Shown piece after piece: positions 52,637 through 61,187 of a stretch of DNA of 64,000 nucleotides; position 1 is the first letter of the stretch; every line of letters starts with the position of its first letter. Source of the DNA: CAVUWL01 sp963700105 (lineage in GTDB: Bacteria > Actinomycetota > Thermoleophilia > Solirubrobacterales > 70-9). Both the position numbers and the translations under genes were made by a program. The DNA lies in NCBI GenBank assembly GCA_963700105.1, contig CAVOWL010000004.1:1240001-1304000 (forward strand), read 5' to 3'. The notes beneath the pieces are model-generated. The model was given only the letters and a program-made list of their open reading frames with translations. It was not told the origin of the DNA and did not search any database.

Positions 52637-54250
52637 CTAAGCCAAGTTTGACTTCCGCGGGTAGGCTACCTCGGGGTCGGTGAGCACGTTGACCAGGGTC
52701 GGCCGCCCCGACTCAAACGCCCGCTCAAGCGCCGGCCGCAACTGGTCCGGCTCGCGCACCAGTATTCCGTCACACCCCAGTGCTTCGACCATCTGGTCAT
52801 AGCGCGTCTCGGGTCGCAGCTTCGCCGCCACCGAATAGCCGTAGAGAAACTCCATTGGGTGATGCTCAAGCCCCCAGATGCCGTTATTGCCCATCACCCC
52901 GACCACACCGAGCCCGTGTCGCGCCATCGTGTCGAACTCCATCCCCGCAAACCCAAACGCCCCGTCGCCAAGCAAGAGGCAGACCTGGCGATCGGGGTGG
53001 GCGACCTTGGCGCCGATCGCCTGACCGGGACCAGCCCCAAGGCATCCGAATGGACCCGGATCCATCCAGCAGCCCGGCTCGAAGGTGTCGATGAATCGCC
53101 CGGCGTAGGAGACAAAGTCGCCGCCGTCACCGATCACGATTGCGTCCCGCTGCAAAACCTCACCGAGCTCGGCATAGATTCGAACCGGGTGTAGCGGCGA
53201 GCGCGGATCGGTGAGCTCCTGGCGCTCGAGCGCGCGACGCTGATCCTCGACCTCGCCTAGCTCGGCGAGCCAGGAACCGCCGGCGGCTCCAGCCTCATCG
53301 CAGGATCCACCGATTGCCGCCAGACTCGCGGCGAGATCGCCGACCAGGTCGATATCCGGAGCTCGGTTGGCGCTCAGCTCGTTGGCGGCCACGTCAAGTC
53401 TGATGATCTTCGTCTGCTCGCCGAAGCTTGCACCGAAACCGAGCCGAAAGTCGATCGGAACGCCGACCACGAGCGCCACGTCCGCGCCCTTTAGCCCGGC
53501 GCTTCGGGCTCGACTGAAAACGAGCGGATGGTCCGCCGCGAGGCAGCCGCGGCCAAGTCCGTTGAGAAAGACCGGGATACCCGAAGCCTCGGCAAGCCGT
53601 TGAAGCTCTGCCTCGGCGTGGGACCAGTAAAGACCACTTCCGGCCATGATCACCGGGCGCTCGGCGCTGCCAAGAAGGCGGGCGACCTGCTCGACACCGG
53701 GGGCCGGTTGTGCAGCGGACGGCGCGACCGCGGAGGGCACCTCAACTTCGGCCTCACTGAACACGACGTCAAGCGGATAGTCGACGAAGGTCGGGCCGCT
53801 TGGAGTCTCGATCGCAAGGTCGAGTGCCGCGGCCGTACTGCGCGGAATCTGATCCGCCTGCTTGACCGTAACCGCGGACTTGACCAGTGGCGAGACAAAG
53901 GGCAGATGGTCGATCTCCTGTAGCGATCCGGACCCCCAGCGCATCTCGGGGGCCCGCCCGCCAAGCACGCAGATCGGCGTGCCGTCGGCCTGCGCTGCCG
54001 CAAGCGCGCTGATCCCATTGGTCACCCCCGGCCCCGCCGTCAACGCCGCGACCCCGACCCGCCGCGTCGCCTTCGCAAATCCCTCCGCGGCAAAGGCCGC
54101 CGTCTGCTCGTGGCGCACGTCAAGCAGCCCGATTCCCTCGCGGCGACAGCCGTCATAGATCGAGAATAGGTGCCCTCCGGAAAGGGTGAAGAGATGGCTG
54201 ACCCCCCGCGACGCCATCGTCTTTGCGATCAGCCAGCCCCCATGCTCCAT
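52637..54250 (-). CDS. Thiamine-pyrophosphate enzyme (acetolactate synthase-like)
   Basis: The protein is 537 residues with the three-domain TPP enzyme layout. The N-terminal pyrimidine domain has the catalytic Glu in LLDVRHEQTAAFAAEGFAKA, and the central domain resembles the FAD/CoA-binding fold. The C-terminal pyrophosphate domain has the metal-binding motif GDGAFGFAGMEFDTMARH… GNN. It joins two 2-oxo acid-derived units or cleaves a 2-hydroxyacyl-CoA; acetolactate synthase large subunit-like or 2-hydroxyacyl-CoA lyase-like are both possible. No small regulatory subunit gene is adjacent, which argues against biosynthetic IlvB. The upstream tRNA-Leu lies 36 bases away. Confidence 0.87.
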   Translation of the reverse strand: MEHGGWLIAKTMASRGVSHLFTLSGGHLFSIYDGCRREGIGLLDVRHEQTAAFAAEGFAKATRRVGVAALTAGPGVTNGISALAAAQADGTPICVLGGRAPEMRWGSGSLQEIDHLPFVSPLVKSAVTVKQADQIPRSTAAALDLAIETPSGPTFVDYPLDVVFSEAEVEVPSAVAPSAAQPAPGVEQVARLLGSAERPVIMAGSGLYWSHAEAELQRLAEASGIPVFLNGLGRGCLAADHPLVFSRARSAGLKGADVALVVGVPIDFRLGFGASFGEQTKIIRLDVAANELSANRAPDIDLVGDLAASLAAIGGSCDEAGAAGGSWLAELGEVEDQRRALERQELTDPRSPLHPVRIYAELGEVLQRDAIVIGDGGDFVSYAGRFIDTFEPGCWMDPGPFGCLGAGPGQAIGAKVAHPDRQVCLLLGDGAFGFAGMEFDTMARHGLGVVGVMGNNGIWGLEHHPMEFLYGYSVAAKLRPETRYDQMVEALGCDGILVREPDQLRPALERAFESGRPTLVNVLTDPEVAYPRKSNLA

Positions 54251-54285
54251 CGCCTCGACCCTAGCGGAGGAGGTGTGGGGAGCAA

Positions 54286-54371
54286 TGCCCGGGGCGGGAC
54301 TCGAACCCGCAAGCCCCCGAAGGGGCAGCGCCTTTTAAGGGCGCCGCTTTTGCCAGTTTCGCCACCCGGGC
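54286..54371 (-). tRNA. tRNA-Leu (anticodon TAA)
   Basis: The 86-nt class II tRNA has acceptor GCCCGGG/CCCGGGC, anticodon stem GCGCC/GGCGC with loop CTTAAAA (TAA), a long variable arm (CCCC-TTC-GGGG) and T arm GCGGG-TTCGAGT-CCCGC. Discriminator is A73 and CCA is not encoded. It lies just upstream of the TPP-enzyme start on the same strand. Confidence 0.95.
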
Positions 54372-54491
54372 AGGGAACGATGCTAACCGCGCAGGAGACC
54401 CAAAAAAGCAACTTTTTTTACCGGGACCGAAACAAAACCGATGCTACGGTGTCTCTAAGGTCAACGAACAACGCCTTCCCTGGAGGAGAGC

Positions 54492-56018
54492 TTGGAGGCT
54501 TCCGCACTAACGCACGCCAGTCAACGCGGACTGCTAGCCCGGCGCTCACCGCTGCTCAAGCTTCAGGGCGATGAACGCTTGATCGCGATGGCGCGGGGAG
54601 GCAACCCCGGCGCCTTCGAGACGATTGTCGACCGCTACCAGGGTCGCCTGCTCGGCTTCTGTCGACAGATGCTGGGCTGCACCGAGGACGCGGAGGACGT
54701 GCTCCAAGAGGTGTTCGTCAACGCCTACCGGGCGATGCTCGCCGACGAGCGCGAGATCAACTTGCGCCCATGGCTCTACCGGATCGCCCGCAACCGTTGC
54801 CTCAACCACCTGCGCAAGCCGACCGCCGATGCACAGGAATCGATGGACATGGTCCCGGCGACCGAAGCTTCCTCGACCGCGGAGAAGGTCCACAACCGCG
54901 AGGAGTTCCGCCAGCTGCTCACCGATGTCGGCAAGCTTCCCGAGACGCAGCGCTCGGCGCTTTTGCTACGCGAGATGGATGCCCTCTCCTACGAGGAGAT
55001 CGCCCAGGCGATGGACACGAGCGTGCCATCGGTCAAGTCGCTGCTGGTGAGGGCCCGCATCTCCCTCGCCGAGGCGAGTCAGGCCCGCCTTTTGACCTGC
55101 GGCGAGGTCCACCTTGAGCTGGCCGAGGCTGCCGAGGGACTGCGCAAGGTCTCTGGACCCGTGCGGCGCCACGTCCGCGAGTGCGAGGCGTGTGCTGATT
55201 TCCGCTCCCAGATCCGCTCCAACGAGAAGGTGCTGGCAGCGCTTTCACCGATCGGGCCGCTGCTCGCGCTGAAGGGGTTCATCGCCTCAAAGCTCGGGCT
55301 CGGGGGGGGCGCCGGCGGTGCTGGCGCCGGCGCGGCCAGCGCAAGCGCAAGCGCAGGTGCGGGTGCCGCAGGTGCCGGCGCGACCGGCGCTGGTGCAGTC
55401 GGCTCAGTCAGCGCCGCCGTCAGCGGCGGCAGCGCCGCCAGCGGAATTGGCGCAGTCGGCGGGGCGATCGGCGCCAAGGCTGTCGCCGGCGTTGTGACCG
55501 CCGCTGTGATCACGGCCGGCGCCGTCGAGATCAAGCCGCAGGAAACCCCGCTTCCGGTTCATCAGGCCGCGCCGATCGCTCGCGTAAGTCGCAGGTTCCC
55601 GGCCCCCTCCAATTCCCCAACCCACGTCCTCAAGCCAGCGATCGCGGCCAATCAACCCGTCGCTTTGCCGGTCAAGCCAACCCCGGTGACTCCCGTGCAA
55701 GCCGCACCGACCAAACCCACTCCACCCAGCTCGGCACCCTCGAGCACCAGCCCCGCCGCCGCAGGGCAATCAAACGACCCGACCACCCAAGCCACACAAG
55801 GCGTCACCGCCGCCACCCCGACAGGTGCCGGCGCGCCAACCAGCGGCGGCACCGTCGTCGTCACGGTCGGGGGATCGACCTCCGCGCCCGCTCCACCCGC
55901 CAGCGAAGCGGCGCCGGCGAGCGAAGCGGCGCCGGCAAGCGAAGCGGCACCCGCAAGCCCTTCAGAACCAGAAGCTACGCCAGGCGCCGAAGGCTCCACG
56001 CCGTCCCCGACCCCCTAG
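54492..56018 (+). CDS. ECF sigma factor fused to zinc-finger, membrane segment and Pro-rich tail
   Basis: The protein is 508 residues from TTG 54492 with GGAGGAG upstream. The sigma region 2 (about 40-110, DRYQGRLLGFCRQMLGCTED and RPWLYRIARNRCLNHL) and region 4 (about 145-195, ALSYEEIAQAMDTSVPSVKS) are complete. A short HVRECEACADF zinc-finger-like motif of anti-sigma type follows (about 230). An Ala/Gly-rich stretch with a membrane-like segment (about 325-350), and a long Pro/Ser/Thr/Ala tail probably outside the cell, complete it. It joins a sigma factor and a tethering anti-sigma-like part in one chain. Release by proteolysis is a reasonable model. Confidence 0.82.
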   Translation: MEASALTHASQRGLLARRSPLLKLQGDERLIAMARGGNPGAFETIVDRYQGRLLGFCRQMLGCTEDAEDVLQEVFVNAYRAMLADEREINLRPWLYRIARNRCLNHLRKPTADAQESMDMVPATEASSTAEKVHNREEFRQLLTDVGKLPETQRSALLLREMDALSYEEIAQAMDTSVPSVKSLLVRARISLAEASQARLLTCGEVHLELAEAAEGLRKVSGPVRRHVRECEACADFRSQIRSNEKVLAALSPIGPLLALKGFIASKLGLGGGAGGAGAGAASASASAGAGAAGAGATGAGAVGSVSAAVSGGSAASGIGAVGGAIGAKAVAGVVTAAVITAGAVEIKPQETPLPVHQAAPIARVSRRFPAPSNSPTHVLKPAIAANQPVALPVKPTPVTPVQAAPTKPTPPSSAPSSTSPAAAGQSNDPTTQATQGVTAATPTGAGAPTSGGTVVVTVGGSTSAPAPPASEAAPASEAAPASEAAPASPSEPEATPGAEGSTPSPTP

Positions 56019-56046
56019 CAGCGAGCCGAAAGGCCCGGCCGCGGGA

Positions 56047-56973
56047 CTAGAGCTGCAGTCCAATCACCTTGAGCCGGCGCATCAGGCATGTGCCGGCGAA
56101 CTTGCGGGTGTCCTCAAGTGTGTAGCCGAACAGATCCCAGCTCTCATCGGTCGCCCACGGCGGCGAGAGAACGCCGTCGGCGACCGGCAGCGACTCCTCC
56201 AGGGTGCGCTGGATCGCACGTTTGTAGCGCTCGTCCTCGTGGGCCTTCTCGCGCAGGAAGACGGATCCGAAGGCGACGTGGCGGTGCTCGTCTCGGGCGA
56301 CGTTTTGGAACCCCGCGACAAAGGCCGGCAGGGTTCCTTCGCGCTCGTTGAAGTCCATGATGAAATGCTGCCCGGTCAGCGCCAGCATGCCCTCGATCAC
56401 CATGTGGTAGATCGTGATTGCCTCGACCAGGGCCTCGCCATCCTCAGGCTCGACCGAGAGGCGATCGGTGCGCTTTCTCAGCATCTCGTCAAAGAGGCGG
56501 CTGAAGTTGTCGTTTAGGTGCTCAGAGGTCTCAGCCAGCATTTCGGTCAGCCCGTCGGACTCCAAGACGCCGACCTCACGGTAGAAACGCTCAAAAAAGC
56601 GGACGTGGCGAGCCTCGTCGGCAATCTGGGTGCAGAGGAAAATTTTCTGATCCTCGCTCGGACAGGCGCGCATGATCGGCCCCAGCTCCTCGGCCACCTT
56701 CTGCTCGCCGATGAAGAACGAGGAGAGCCCGTACATACGCTGGAATCGCTCCTCCTCGCTGATTCGCTGATGCCAGTCTTCACGGTCGCGGCTGAAGTCC
56801 AACTCCTGCGTTTGCCATTGCTGGCGCTCCCAGAGCATGTAGAGCTCGGCGTAGGTGAGCAGCTTGACGTCGGCGGTTCGATCAGCGGCCTCGATCAGCG
56901 CCGGGTCGGCGGTGGCCTGAAAGTCGGCGCGCTCTGTTCTGGACTGGGTCCCGGATACCTCCTCGATCTCCAT
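56047..56973 (-). CDS. R2-like ligand-binding oxidase (R2lox) or RNR beta-like protein
   Basis: The protein is 308 residues with a ferritin-like four-helix fold and di-metal residues: Glu in FFIGEQKVAEEL, ExxH in ADEARHVRF, Glu in YHMVIEGMLA and ExxH in ARDEHRHVAF. A Val three residues after the first Glu and a Tyr five residues before the third Glu match the Val-Tyr ether cross-link pair of R2lox. That argues against a standard NrdF radical subunit. No nrdE partner is adjacent. It binds a long-chain ligand and Mn/Fe in known examples. A TGACTGGCCAGTCA palindrome lies 50 bases upstream. Confidence 0.75.
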   Translation of the reverse strand: MEIEEVSGTQSRTERADFQATADPALIEAADRTADVKLLTYAELYMLWERQQWQTQELDFSRDREDWHQRISEEERFQRMYGLSSFFIGEQKVAEELGPIMRACPSEDQKIFLCTQIADEARHVRFFERFYREVGVLESDGLTEMLAETSEHLNDNFSRLFDEMLRKRTDRLSVEPEDGEALVEAITIYHMVIEGMLALTGQHFIMDFNEREGTLPAFVAGFQNVARDEHRHVAFGSVFLREKAHEDERYKRAIQRTLEESLPVADGVLSPPWATDESWDLFGYTLEDTRKFAGTCLMRRLKVIGLQL

Positions 56974-57022
56974 CTGCTGCTCTCCTCGCTGGGGCTGTGC
57001 GGTAGGGGCGAGCCTAGCAGCA

Positions 57023-57036
57023 TGACTGGCCAGTCA
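57023..57036. promoter_or_regulatory. Perfect 14-bp palindrome upstream of the R2lox-like gene
   Basis: TGACTGGCCAGTCA is fully self-complementary and sits 50 bp before the R2lox-like start, followed by a half-copy CAGCCAGT. It is the kind of site bound by TetR/AcrR-type dimers. The regulator is not in the window. Confidence 0.5.
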
Positions 57037-57047
57037 GCCAGTTTTGC

Positions 57048-57761
57048 TCAGAGCTCGTACGCCTCCCCCGGCTCCAACAGGACCGCTGAGGCCGAGGTTT
57101 GTGAATCCAGATCGGAGGCGAAGGCGGCGGCGTCCGTCTCGATCGGCGGAAAGGTCCCGTAGTGCATTGGAATCACGGTTGAAGCGCCGAGCAGCTGCGC
57201 CGCGACGACGGCGTCATGGCGATCCATCGTGTAGTGCCCGCCGATCGGCAAAAGCGCGAGGTCGATCGGATTGCGCTCGCCGATCAGCTTCATATCGCCA
57301 AACAGGCAGGTGTCACCGGCGTGATAGATCGTCTTGCCACCGATTGAAATAACCAGCCCCGCACAGGTGCCGATCGCGATTCCATGCTCGGCGCTGAACG
57401 GTTCCTCCGCGGATCCCGGAATCGTGTTGGTATGCCAGGCGGGCACCAGCTTGATCCAGCCCCAATCGAACTCAACGGTGCCGCCAAGGTTGGGGTCACT
57501 GACGGCCTCGATGCCGTGGCTTCCCAGCCAGCTGGCGAGCTCGACGATCGCGACGCAGTGCGCCCCGCTGCGCTTGGCGACGGGGACCGCGTCGGCGATG
57601 TGATCAGCGTGCCCATGGGTGAGGGCGATGTGGGTTGGCTCGACGTCCTCGGCGCTGGCCACCGCCTTAGGATTATTGGGCGCTAGGAACGGATCGATGA
57701 GCAGGCTCGCCTCCCCGTCGCTTAACTCAAAGCAGGCGTGGCCATGAAACTTGATCTGCAT
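57048..57761 (-). CDS. Metal-dependent hydrolase, MBL fold (UPF0173 type)
   Basis: The protein is 237 residues with the metallo-beta-lactamase signature LTHGHADHIADAVPVAK (about 47-63), the first strand KFHGHACFEL, AWHTNTIPG, the metal Asp in IYHAGDTCLFG and the last His in IPMHYGTFPP. This set defines UPF0173-type hydrolases of unknown substrate. It lies 3 bases from the next gene (57765), so the two are probably one operon. Confidence 0.88.
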   Translation of the reverse strand: MQIKFHGHACFELSDGEASLLIDPFLAPNNPKAVASAEDVEPTHIALTHGHADHIADAVPVAKRSGAHCVAIVELASWLGSHGIEAVSDPNLGGTVEFDWGWIKLVPAWHTNTIPGSAEEPFSAEHGIAIGTCAGLVISIGGKTIYHAGDTCLFGDMKLIGERNPIDLALLPIGGHYTMDRHDAVVAAQLLGASTVIPMHYGTFPPIETDAAAFASDLDSQTSASAVLLEPGEAYEL

Positions 57762-57764
57762 TTC

Positions 57765-58103
57765 TCAGTCATCTCCTTCGGTTTCTTTTGGTCCGGTCAA
57801 CTCCTCACGTAGTGCCCAGCCGACGGCAACTCCAACCATCATGCCCATCCTCGCCTCCTCGGCGAGGAGGGCACCCACCGCGGCGATCCTCTGCTCGGGA
57901 TCGGGGGTCGTGGCCGCCTTCAGCGTCTCTGCCTCCTGCGGTCCGCCGAACCAGCCTCCATCGCTGAGGGCGGCGGCCAGGACCCGCTGCAACTGGGGCG
58001 CCGCCGCCGCCACGATTCGCTCGGCCTCGGCGAAGCGCTCGGGGTCGAGGAGCCGCTCGATCGCCTGGTCGAGTTCGCTGTCCTCGGCGCCCACGCCGGC
58101 CAC
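57765..58103 (-). CDS. Hypothetical protein between MBL hydrolase and rhomboid-like gene
   Basis: The protein is 112 residues from GTG 58103, one base after the rhomboid-like stop (58105-58107 reversed). It is helical and Ala-rich: DSELDQAIERLLDPERFAEA, ERIVAAAAPQLQRVLAAAL and a C-terminal EARMGMMVGVAVGWALREEL that could be a short membrane-associated helix. No family is recognised. It is likely part of the rhomboid-MBL operon. Confidence 0.6.
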   Translation of the reverse strand: MAGVGAEDSELDQAIERLLDPERFAEAERIVAAAAPQLQRVLAAALSDGGWFGGPQEAETLKAATTPDPEQRIAAVGALLAEEARMGMMVGVAVGWALREELTGPKETEGDD

Positions 58104-58104
58104 C

Positions 58105-58881
58105 TTAGCCGGAGGGACGCAGGACCGATGCGGCGAGTCCGGCCAGGCCACCGACGGCGCCGCCGATCAGCCCGGCAAAAACATTGGCGGTTGAGTCAAA
58201 GATCGGCAGCGCCAGCAAGACGGCGGCGGCGACCACCACGCCGATCAGGTCGTACTCCTGCTCGATCGCCCGGTGGGACTCGGCGCGGCGGATCGCAAAC
58301 CAGGCCGCGAGCGCGCCCAGGGCCATTCCGTTGCCGCCACCGATCACCGCAATTTCCCCCTGGGCGTTTGCGATCCCGTTCGCTGCCAGCATCCCAAGCG
58401 AGCCGCAGGCGACGAGCAAGAGGCCGGTGGGCAGGCTCCCCAGACGGCTCTCCAGGGCCGTGGCAAAGATCGCTAAACCAACCGCGACGACGAACAGATA
58501 GCCGACGTCGATGTAGGCAAAGGGCGCGCTCAGGAACCGCCACCAGGCTCCCTCGTAGGGAACGATCAGGCCGCCGAAGGAAGCGAGGGGGTCCCCGCTG
58601 GCCTTCTGCACCAGCAGCAAGATGGCAGAGCCGAGGATCACGGCGAGCGTCGCGTAGGGTCGGCTGATGTCGCCCCGAGAAAGCCGGCGGCGGCTCAGGA
58701 ATGCGAGCCGCCGCACCCGGCGCGGGGAGAGCTTGGCCTCGAGTCCGTCCCCGCGACGCTCCAGCTTTGGCGCCCGCTTTCGCAACCGTGCCCCGCAGTA
58801 GGGGCACTCGGTTACGTAGGGGCTGACCTCGGAGCCGCAGTTCTTGCAGACGACGCTGAGCTCGGTCTCGCTCATGGTCAT
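58105..58881 (-). CDS. Rhomboid-like membrane protein lacking catalytic residues
   Basis: The protein is 258 residues from ATG 58881. An N-terminal zinc ribbon (CKNCGSEVSPYVTECPYCGA) precedes six to seven membrane segments of rhomboid type (IVPYEGAWWRFLSAPFAYID corresponds to the L1-loop/helix 1 region). The catalytic GxSG site reads GGGNGMALG, with Asn in place of Ser. The final helix reads STANVFAGLIGGAVGG, with no His. It should bind membrane proteins but not cut them, a bacterial pseudo-protease. It heads the operon with the small hypothetical and the MBL hydrolase. Confidence 0.75.
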   Translation of the reverse strand: MTMSETELSVVCKNCGSEVSPYVTECPYCGARLRKRAPKLERRGDGLEAKLSPRRVRRLAFLSRRRLSRGDISRPYATLAVILGSAILLLVQKASGDPLASFGGLIVPYEGAWWRFLSAPFAYIDVGYLFVVAVGLAIFATALESRLGSLPTGLLLVACGSLGMLAANGIANAQGEIAVIGGGNGMALGALAAWFAIRRAESHRAIEQEYDLIGVVVAAAVLLALPIFDSTANVFAGLIGGAVGGLAGLAASVLRPSG

Positions 58882-58964
58882 CGAGAATAACCCCCCAGCG
58901 CCAGCCGCTCCCTGCCTCGGCGCTGCCATACTGGCGAGATACCCATCTTCGAGGAGGATTCCGA

Positions 58965-59882
58965 GTGGAAGTCAAGACGCTGACCGAGCAGAAATCCTTG
59001 CTTGCGACCCTTGCGCCGGGCAAGCGCACCCGCCTGCGCCGACTGCTTTTTGAGTTCGGTCCAGGCGAGGGGACGCTGATGATGCTGCCGATCGACCAAG
59101 GCATCGAGCACGGCCCCCGCGACTTTTTCCCAAACCCGGCCTCCAAGGACCCCGACTACCAGTTTGAGCTCGCCGCAGAGGCTGGCTACTCCGCACTCGC
59201 CTGTCAGATCGGGCTGGCGGAGAAGTACTACCCCGACTACGCCGGACAGGTGCCGCTGATCCTCAAGGTCAACGGCAAGACCGACATCCCGTCCTCAGCG
59301 CAGGCCTTCTCATCCTGTAACGCCAGCGTCGAGGACGCCGTGCGCCTCGGCGCCGACGCGGTCGGATACACCCTCTACGTTGGCTCCCCCCGCCAGGCAG
59401 ACGATCTCGCCCAGCTGCGGGTCGTGCGCCAGGACTGCGAGCGCTTCGGCATGCCCCTGGTGATCTGGTCATATCCGCGCGGTGAGGCGATCGATGCAAA
59501 GGGCGGCGCCGGCTCCCTTTATGCAATCGACTACGCGGCGCGAATGGCGATGGAGATGGGCGCCGACGTCGTCAAGCTCAATATGCCCAAGTCATCTGCC
59601 AAAGATGGGGACTCCCCCGCCCCCTACAACGAGCTGGAGCTGAGCCCCGCAGAGGCAATCCGCCACTGCGTGGAGTCGGCCGGGCGTTCCCTGGTCGTGC
59701 TCTCGGGCGGCTCCAAGGTCGACGATGAGACGGTCCTCGACCACACTCGGATGGTTATGGAAGCGGGCGGATCCGGAGTCATCTTCGGCCGCAACGTCTG
59801 GCAGCGCGAGCGCGGGGAGGCACTGGAGATCATCGGCCAGATCAAGGAGACGCTCCTCTCCAGCGCTCGCCGCACTCCCTAG
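58965..59882 (+). CDS. Class I fructose-bisphosphate aldolase (DhnA/FbaB type)
   Basis: The protein is 305 residues from GTG 58965 with GAGGAGG upstream. The DhnA-type (beta/alpha)8 barrel motifs are clear: the N-terminal PIDQGIEHGPRDFF, the Schiff-base Lys region GADVVKLNMPKSS and the phosphate-binding LSGGSKVDDETVL with GGSGVIFGRNVWQR. It cleaves fructose 1,6-bisphosphate in glycolysis or makes it in gluconeogenesis. It lies four genes from enolase, as is usual in related chromosomes. Confidence 0.9.
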   Translation: MEVKTLTEQKSLLATLAPGKRTRLRRLLFEFGPGEGTLMMLPIDQGIEHGPRDFFPNPASKDPDYQFELAAEAGYSALACQIGLAEKYYPDYAGQVPLILKVNGKTDIPSSAQAFSSCNASVEDAVRLGADAVGYTLYVGSPRQADDLAQLRVVRQDCERFGMPLVIWSYPRGEAIDAKGGAGSLYAIDYAARMAMEMGADVVKLNMPKSSAKDGDSPAPYNELELSPAEAIRHCVESAGRSLVVLSGGSKVDDETVLDHTRMVMEAGGSGVIFGRNVWQRERGEALEIIGQIKETLLSSARRTP

Positions 59883-59991
59883 GGGCGGAGACTAGGAGGC
59901 CTGCGCTCAATCAGGCGCCCGGGCCGAGCAGGTTGGGATCGAACCCTTTGGCGAGCTTTGCTACGGTGCCCGCGGCCCTGGCCACCGACCT

Positions 59992-60231
59992 ATGCGAATG
60001 AGACAAAGCATCTCCCAGTTCGAGACGGCCTTCGAGCAGGAGACCACGCTGGAGCGCCGCCGCCGTGAGCAACTGCGACGGCGGGCCGCGAACCGCTCGC
60101 GGGCTCGACGCATAGATCGTACCGAGCAGCAGGGAAAGGTTCGCTTCAGCATTCTCGCGGTCTGTCTGACCGTCACCGTGGTGGTCGTCGTCGTCGTGAT
60201 GTTTGAGGCCCTCAGCTTCCTGATGGCCTAG
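59992..60231 (+). CDS. Small single-pass membrane protein
   Basis: The protein is 79 residues. A charged, coiled-coil-like N-terminal half (QFETAFEQETTLERRRREQL) is followed by one C-terminal membrane helix (FSILAVCLTVTVVVVVVVMF). The ATG at 59992 lies in a short gap after the aldolase. No function is known. Size and position suggest a conserved housekeeping membrane factor. Confidence 0.6.
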   Translation: MRMRQSISQFETAFEQETTLERRRREQLRRRAANRSRARRIDRTEQQGKVRFSILAVCLTVTVVVVVVVMFEALSFLMA

Positions 60232-60274
60232 TGCCCGCCCAACCGAGCTTGCGGTTGAATAGACTCGCCCGGCG

Positions 60275-60838
60275 ATGGCCAGACGCTCGCTGAAGCCGCA
60301 CCTGAACCAAATCCGTGCCTGGGTGCGCCAGGGCAGAACCGATGCCTGGATCGCCCATCAGCTCGAAATCAGCACCACCGAGCTTCGCGAGTTCCGCGAC
60401 CAACACGAGCTCTCCCCAGATACCGAGGAGGCGGGAACCGAAACCGACCTTCGCGACGAGATCGAAGCTGAGATCGAAGCGGCAACCGCCGCGGTCGGCG
60501 CCGAGGAGCCTGAGGAATCCGATCGGGCCGAGGAGCCTGAGGACGCCGAGGATCCCGATGAGACCGAGGAACAATCAGCTCAGGGCGCCGCGGCGGCGCC
60601 GCGACGCCGGCGCCGCCGCGGGCGCCGCGGCGGTCGCGGCCGGCAAAAACCCCTGGAGGCAACGTTTGAGCACGGCGAAAACGAGGGCTATGGGCTCTGG
60701 CTTGATCCAGCCGTGAAGGAGAACCCGACCTATGCCGAGCACTGGGCCGGGAAACGCGCGGTCACGGTACGGATCGAGGTGGATCAGATCGTGATCCGCC
60801 GCGCCGGCAGCGCCGAGGCCGATGATTCAGATGACTAG
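60275..60838 (+). CDS. Hypothetical acidic/basic-tail protein with N-terminal HTH-like segment
   Basis: The protein is 187 residues. The first about 50 residues read like a small helix-turn-helix (VRQGRTDAWIAHQLEISTTEL). A Glu/Asp-rich middle (about 50-110), an Arg/Gly-rich stretch (RRRRRRGRRGGRGRQ) and a folded C-terminal part (GYGLWLDPAVKENPTYAEHW, then VTVRIEVDQIVIRR) follow. The charge pattern suggests nucleic-acid binding. No named family is recognised, though similar proteins are common in this lineage. Confidence 0.6.
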   Translation: MARRSLKPHLNQIRAWVRQGRTDAWIAHQLEISTTELREFRDQHELSPDTEEAGTETDLRDEIEAEIEAATAAVGAEEPEESDRAEEPEDAEDPDETEEQSAQGAAAAPRRRRRRGRRGGRGRQKPLEATFEHGENEGYGLWLDPAVKENPTYAEHWAGKRAVTVRIEVDQIVIRRAGSAEADDSDD

Positions 60839-61153
60839 CCGCGGGGCGGCGGCAAAGTCGGTCGCCCCGCGCAGGTAGAGCCAAAAGGCCGCATCGGCGA
60901 GTGATTGGGACTCGCCTGCCAGATCGGGGGCCGTGTCGAGCGCAACCTGACCGCACCAATCGGTTCCGCTCGCATAGAGCTCGGCCAGTTCAGCGGCGCT
61001 GAAGGTCGGCCCGATCCGCCGTCTCAGCTCGTCGCGAATCGCATCGATCACCCGCTCGGCCCGCCGCCGCGTCCCGCGCTCGTGCGCCATGCTCTGCAGC
61101 AGCCGCCATCCCTCCTCCCACTGGAAGTAGGCGTTTTGGAAGGGGTAGCTCAC
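60827..61153 (-). CDS. Hypothetical helical protein
   Basis: The protein is 108 residues, all-helical by appearance: NAYFQWEEGWRLLQSMAHER, RVIDAIRDELRRRIG, and a C-terminal SQSLADAAFWLYLRGATDF. The end overlaps the convergent acidic/basic gene by 12 bases. No domain is recognised. It lies next to the large membrane protein on the same strand (gap of about 30 bases downstream), so they may share a transcript. Confidence 0.55.
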   Translation of the reverse strand: MSYPFQNAYFQWEEGWRLLQSMAHERGTRRRAERVIDAIRDELRRRIGPTFSAAELAELYASGTDWCGQVALDTAPDLAGESQSLADAAFWLYLRGATDFAAAPRLVI

Positions 61154-61187
61154 CCGCTCAGGGTAGCCGGCCCGCCGGCCCGGCGAA

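Noticed and set aside
54170..54574. Plus-strand ORF crossing tRNA-Leu
   Set aside because: It reads through a complete tRNA gene and its reported protein is low complexity; not a gene.
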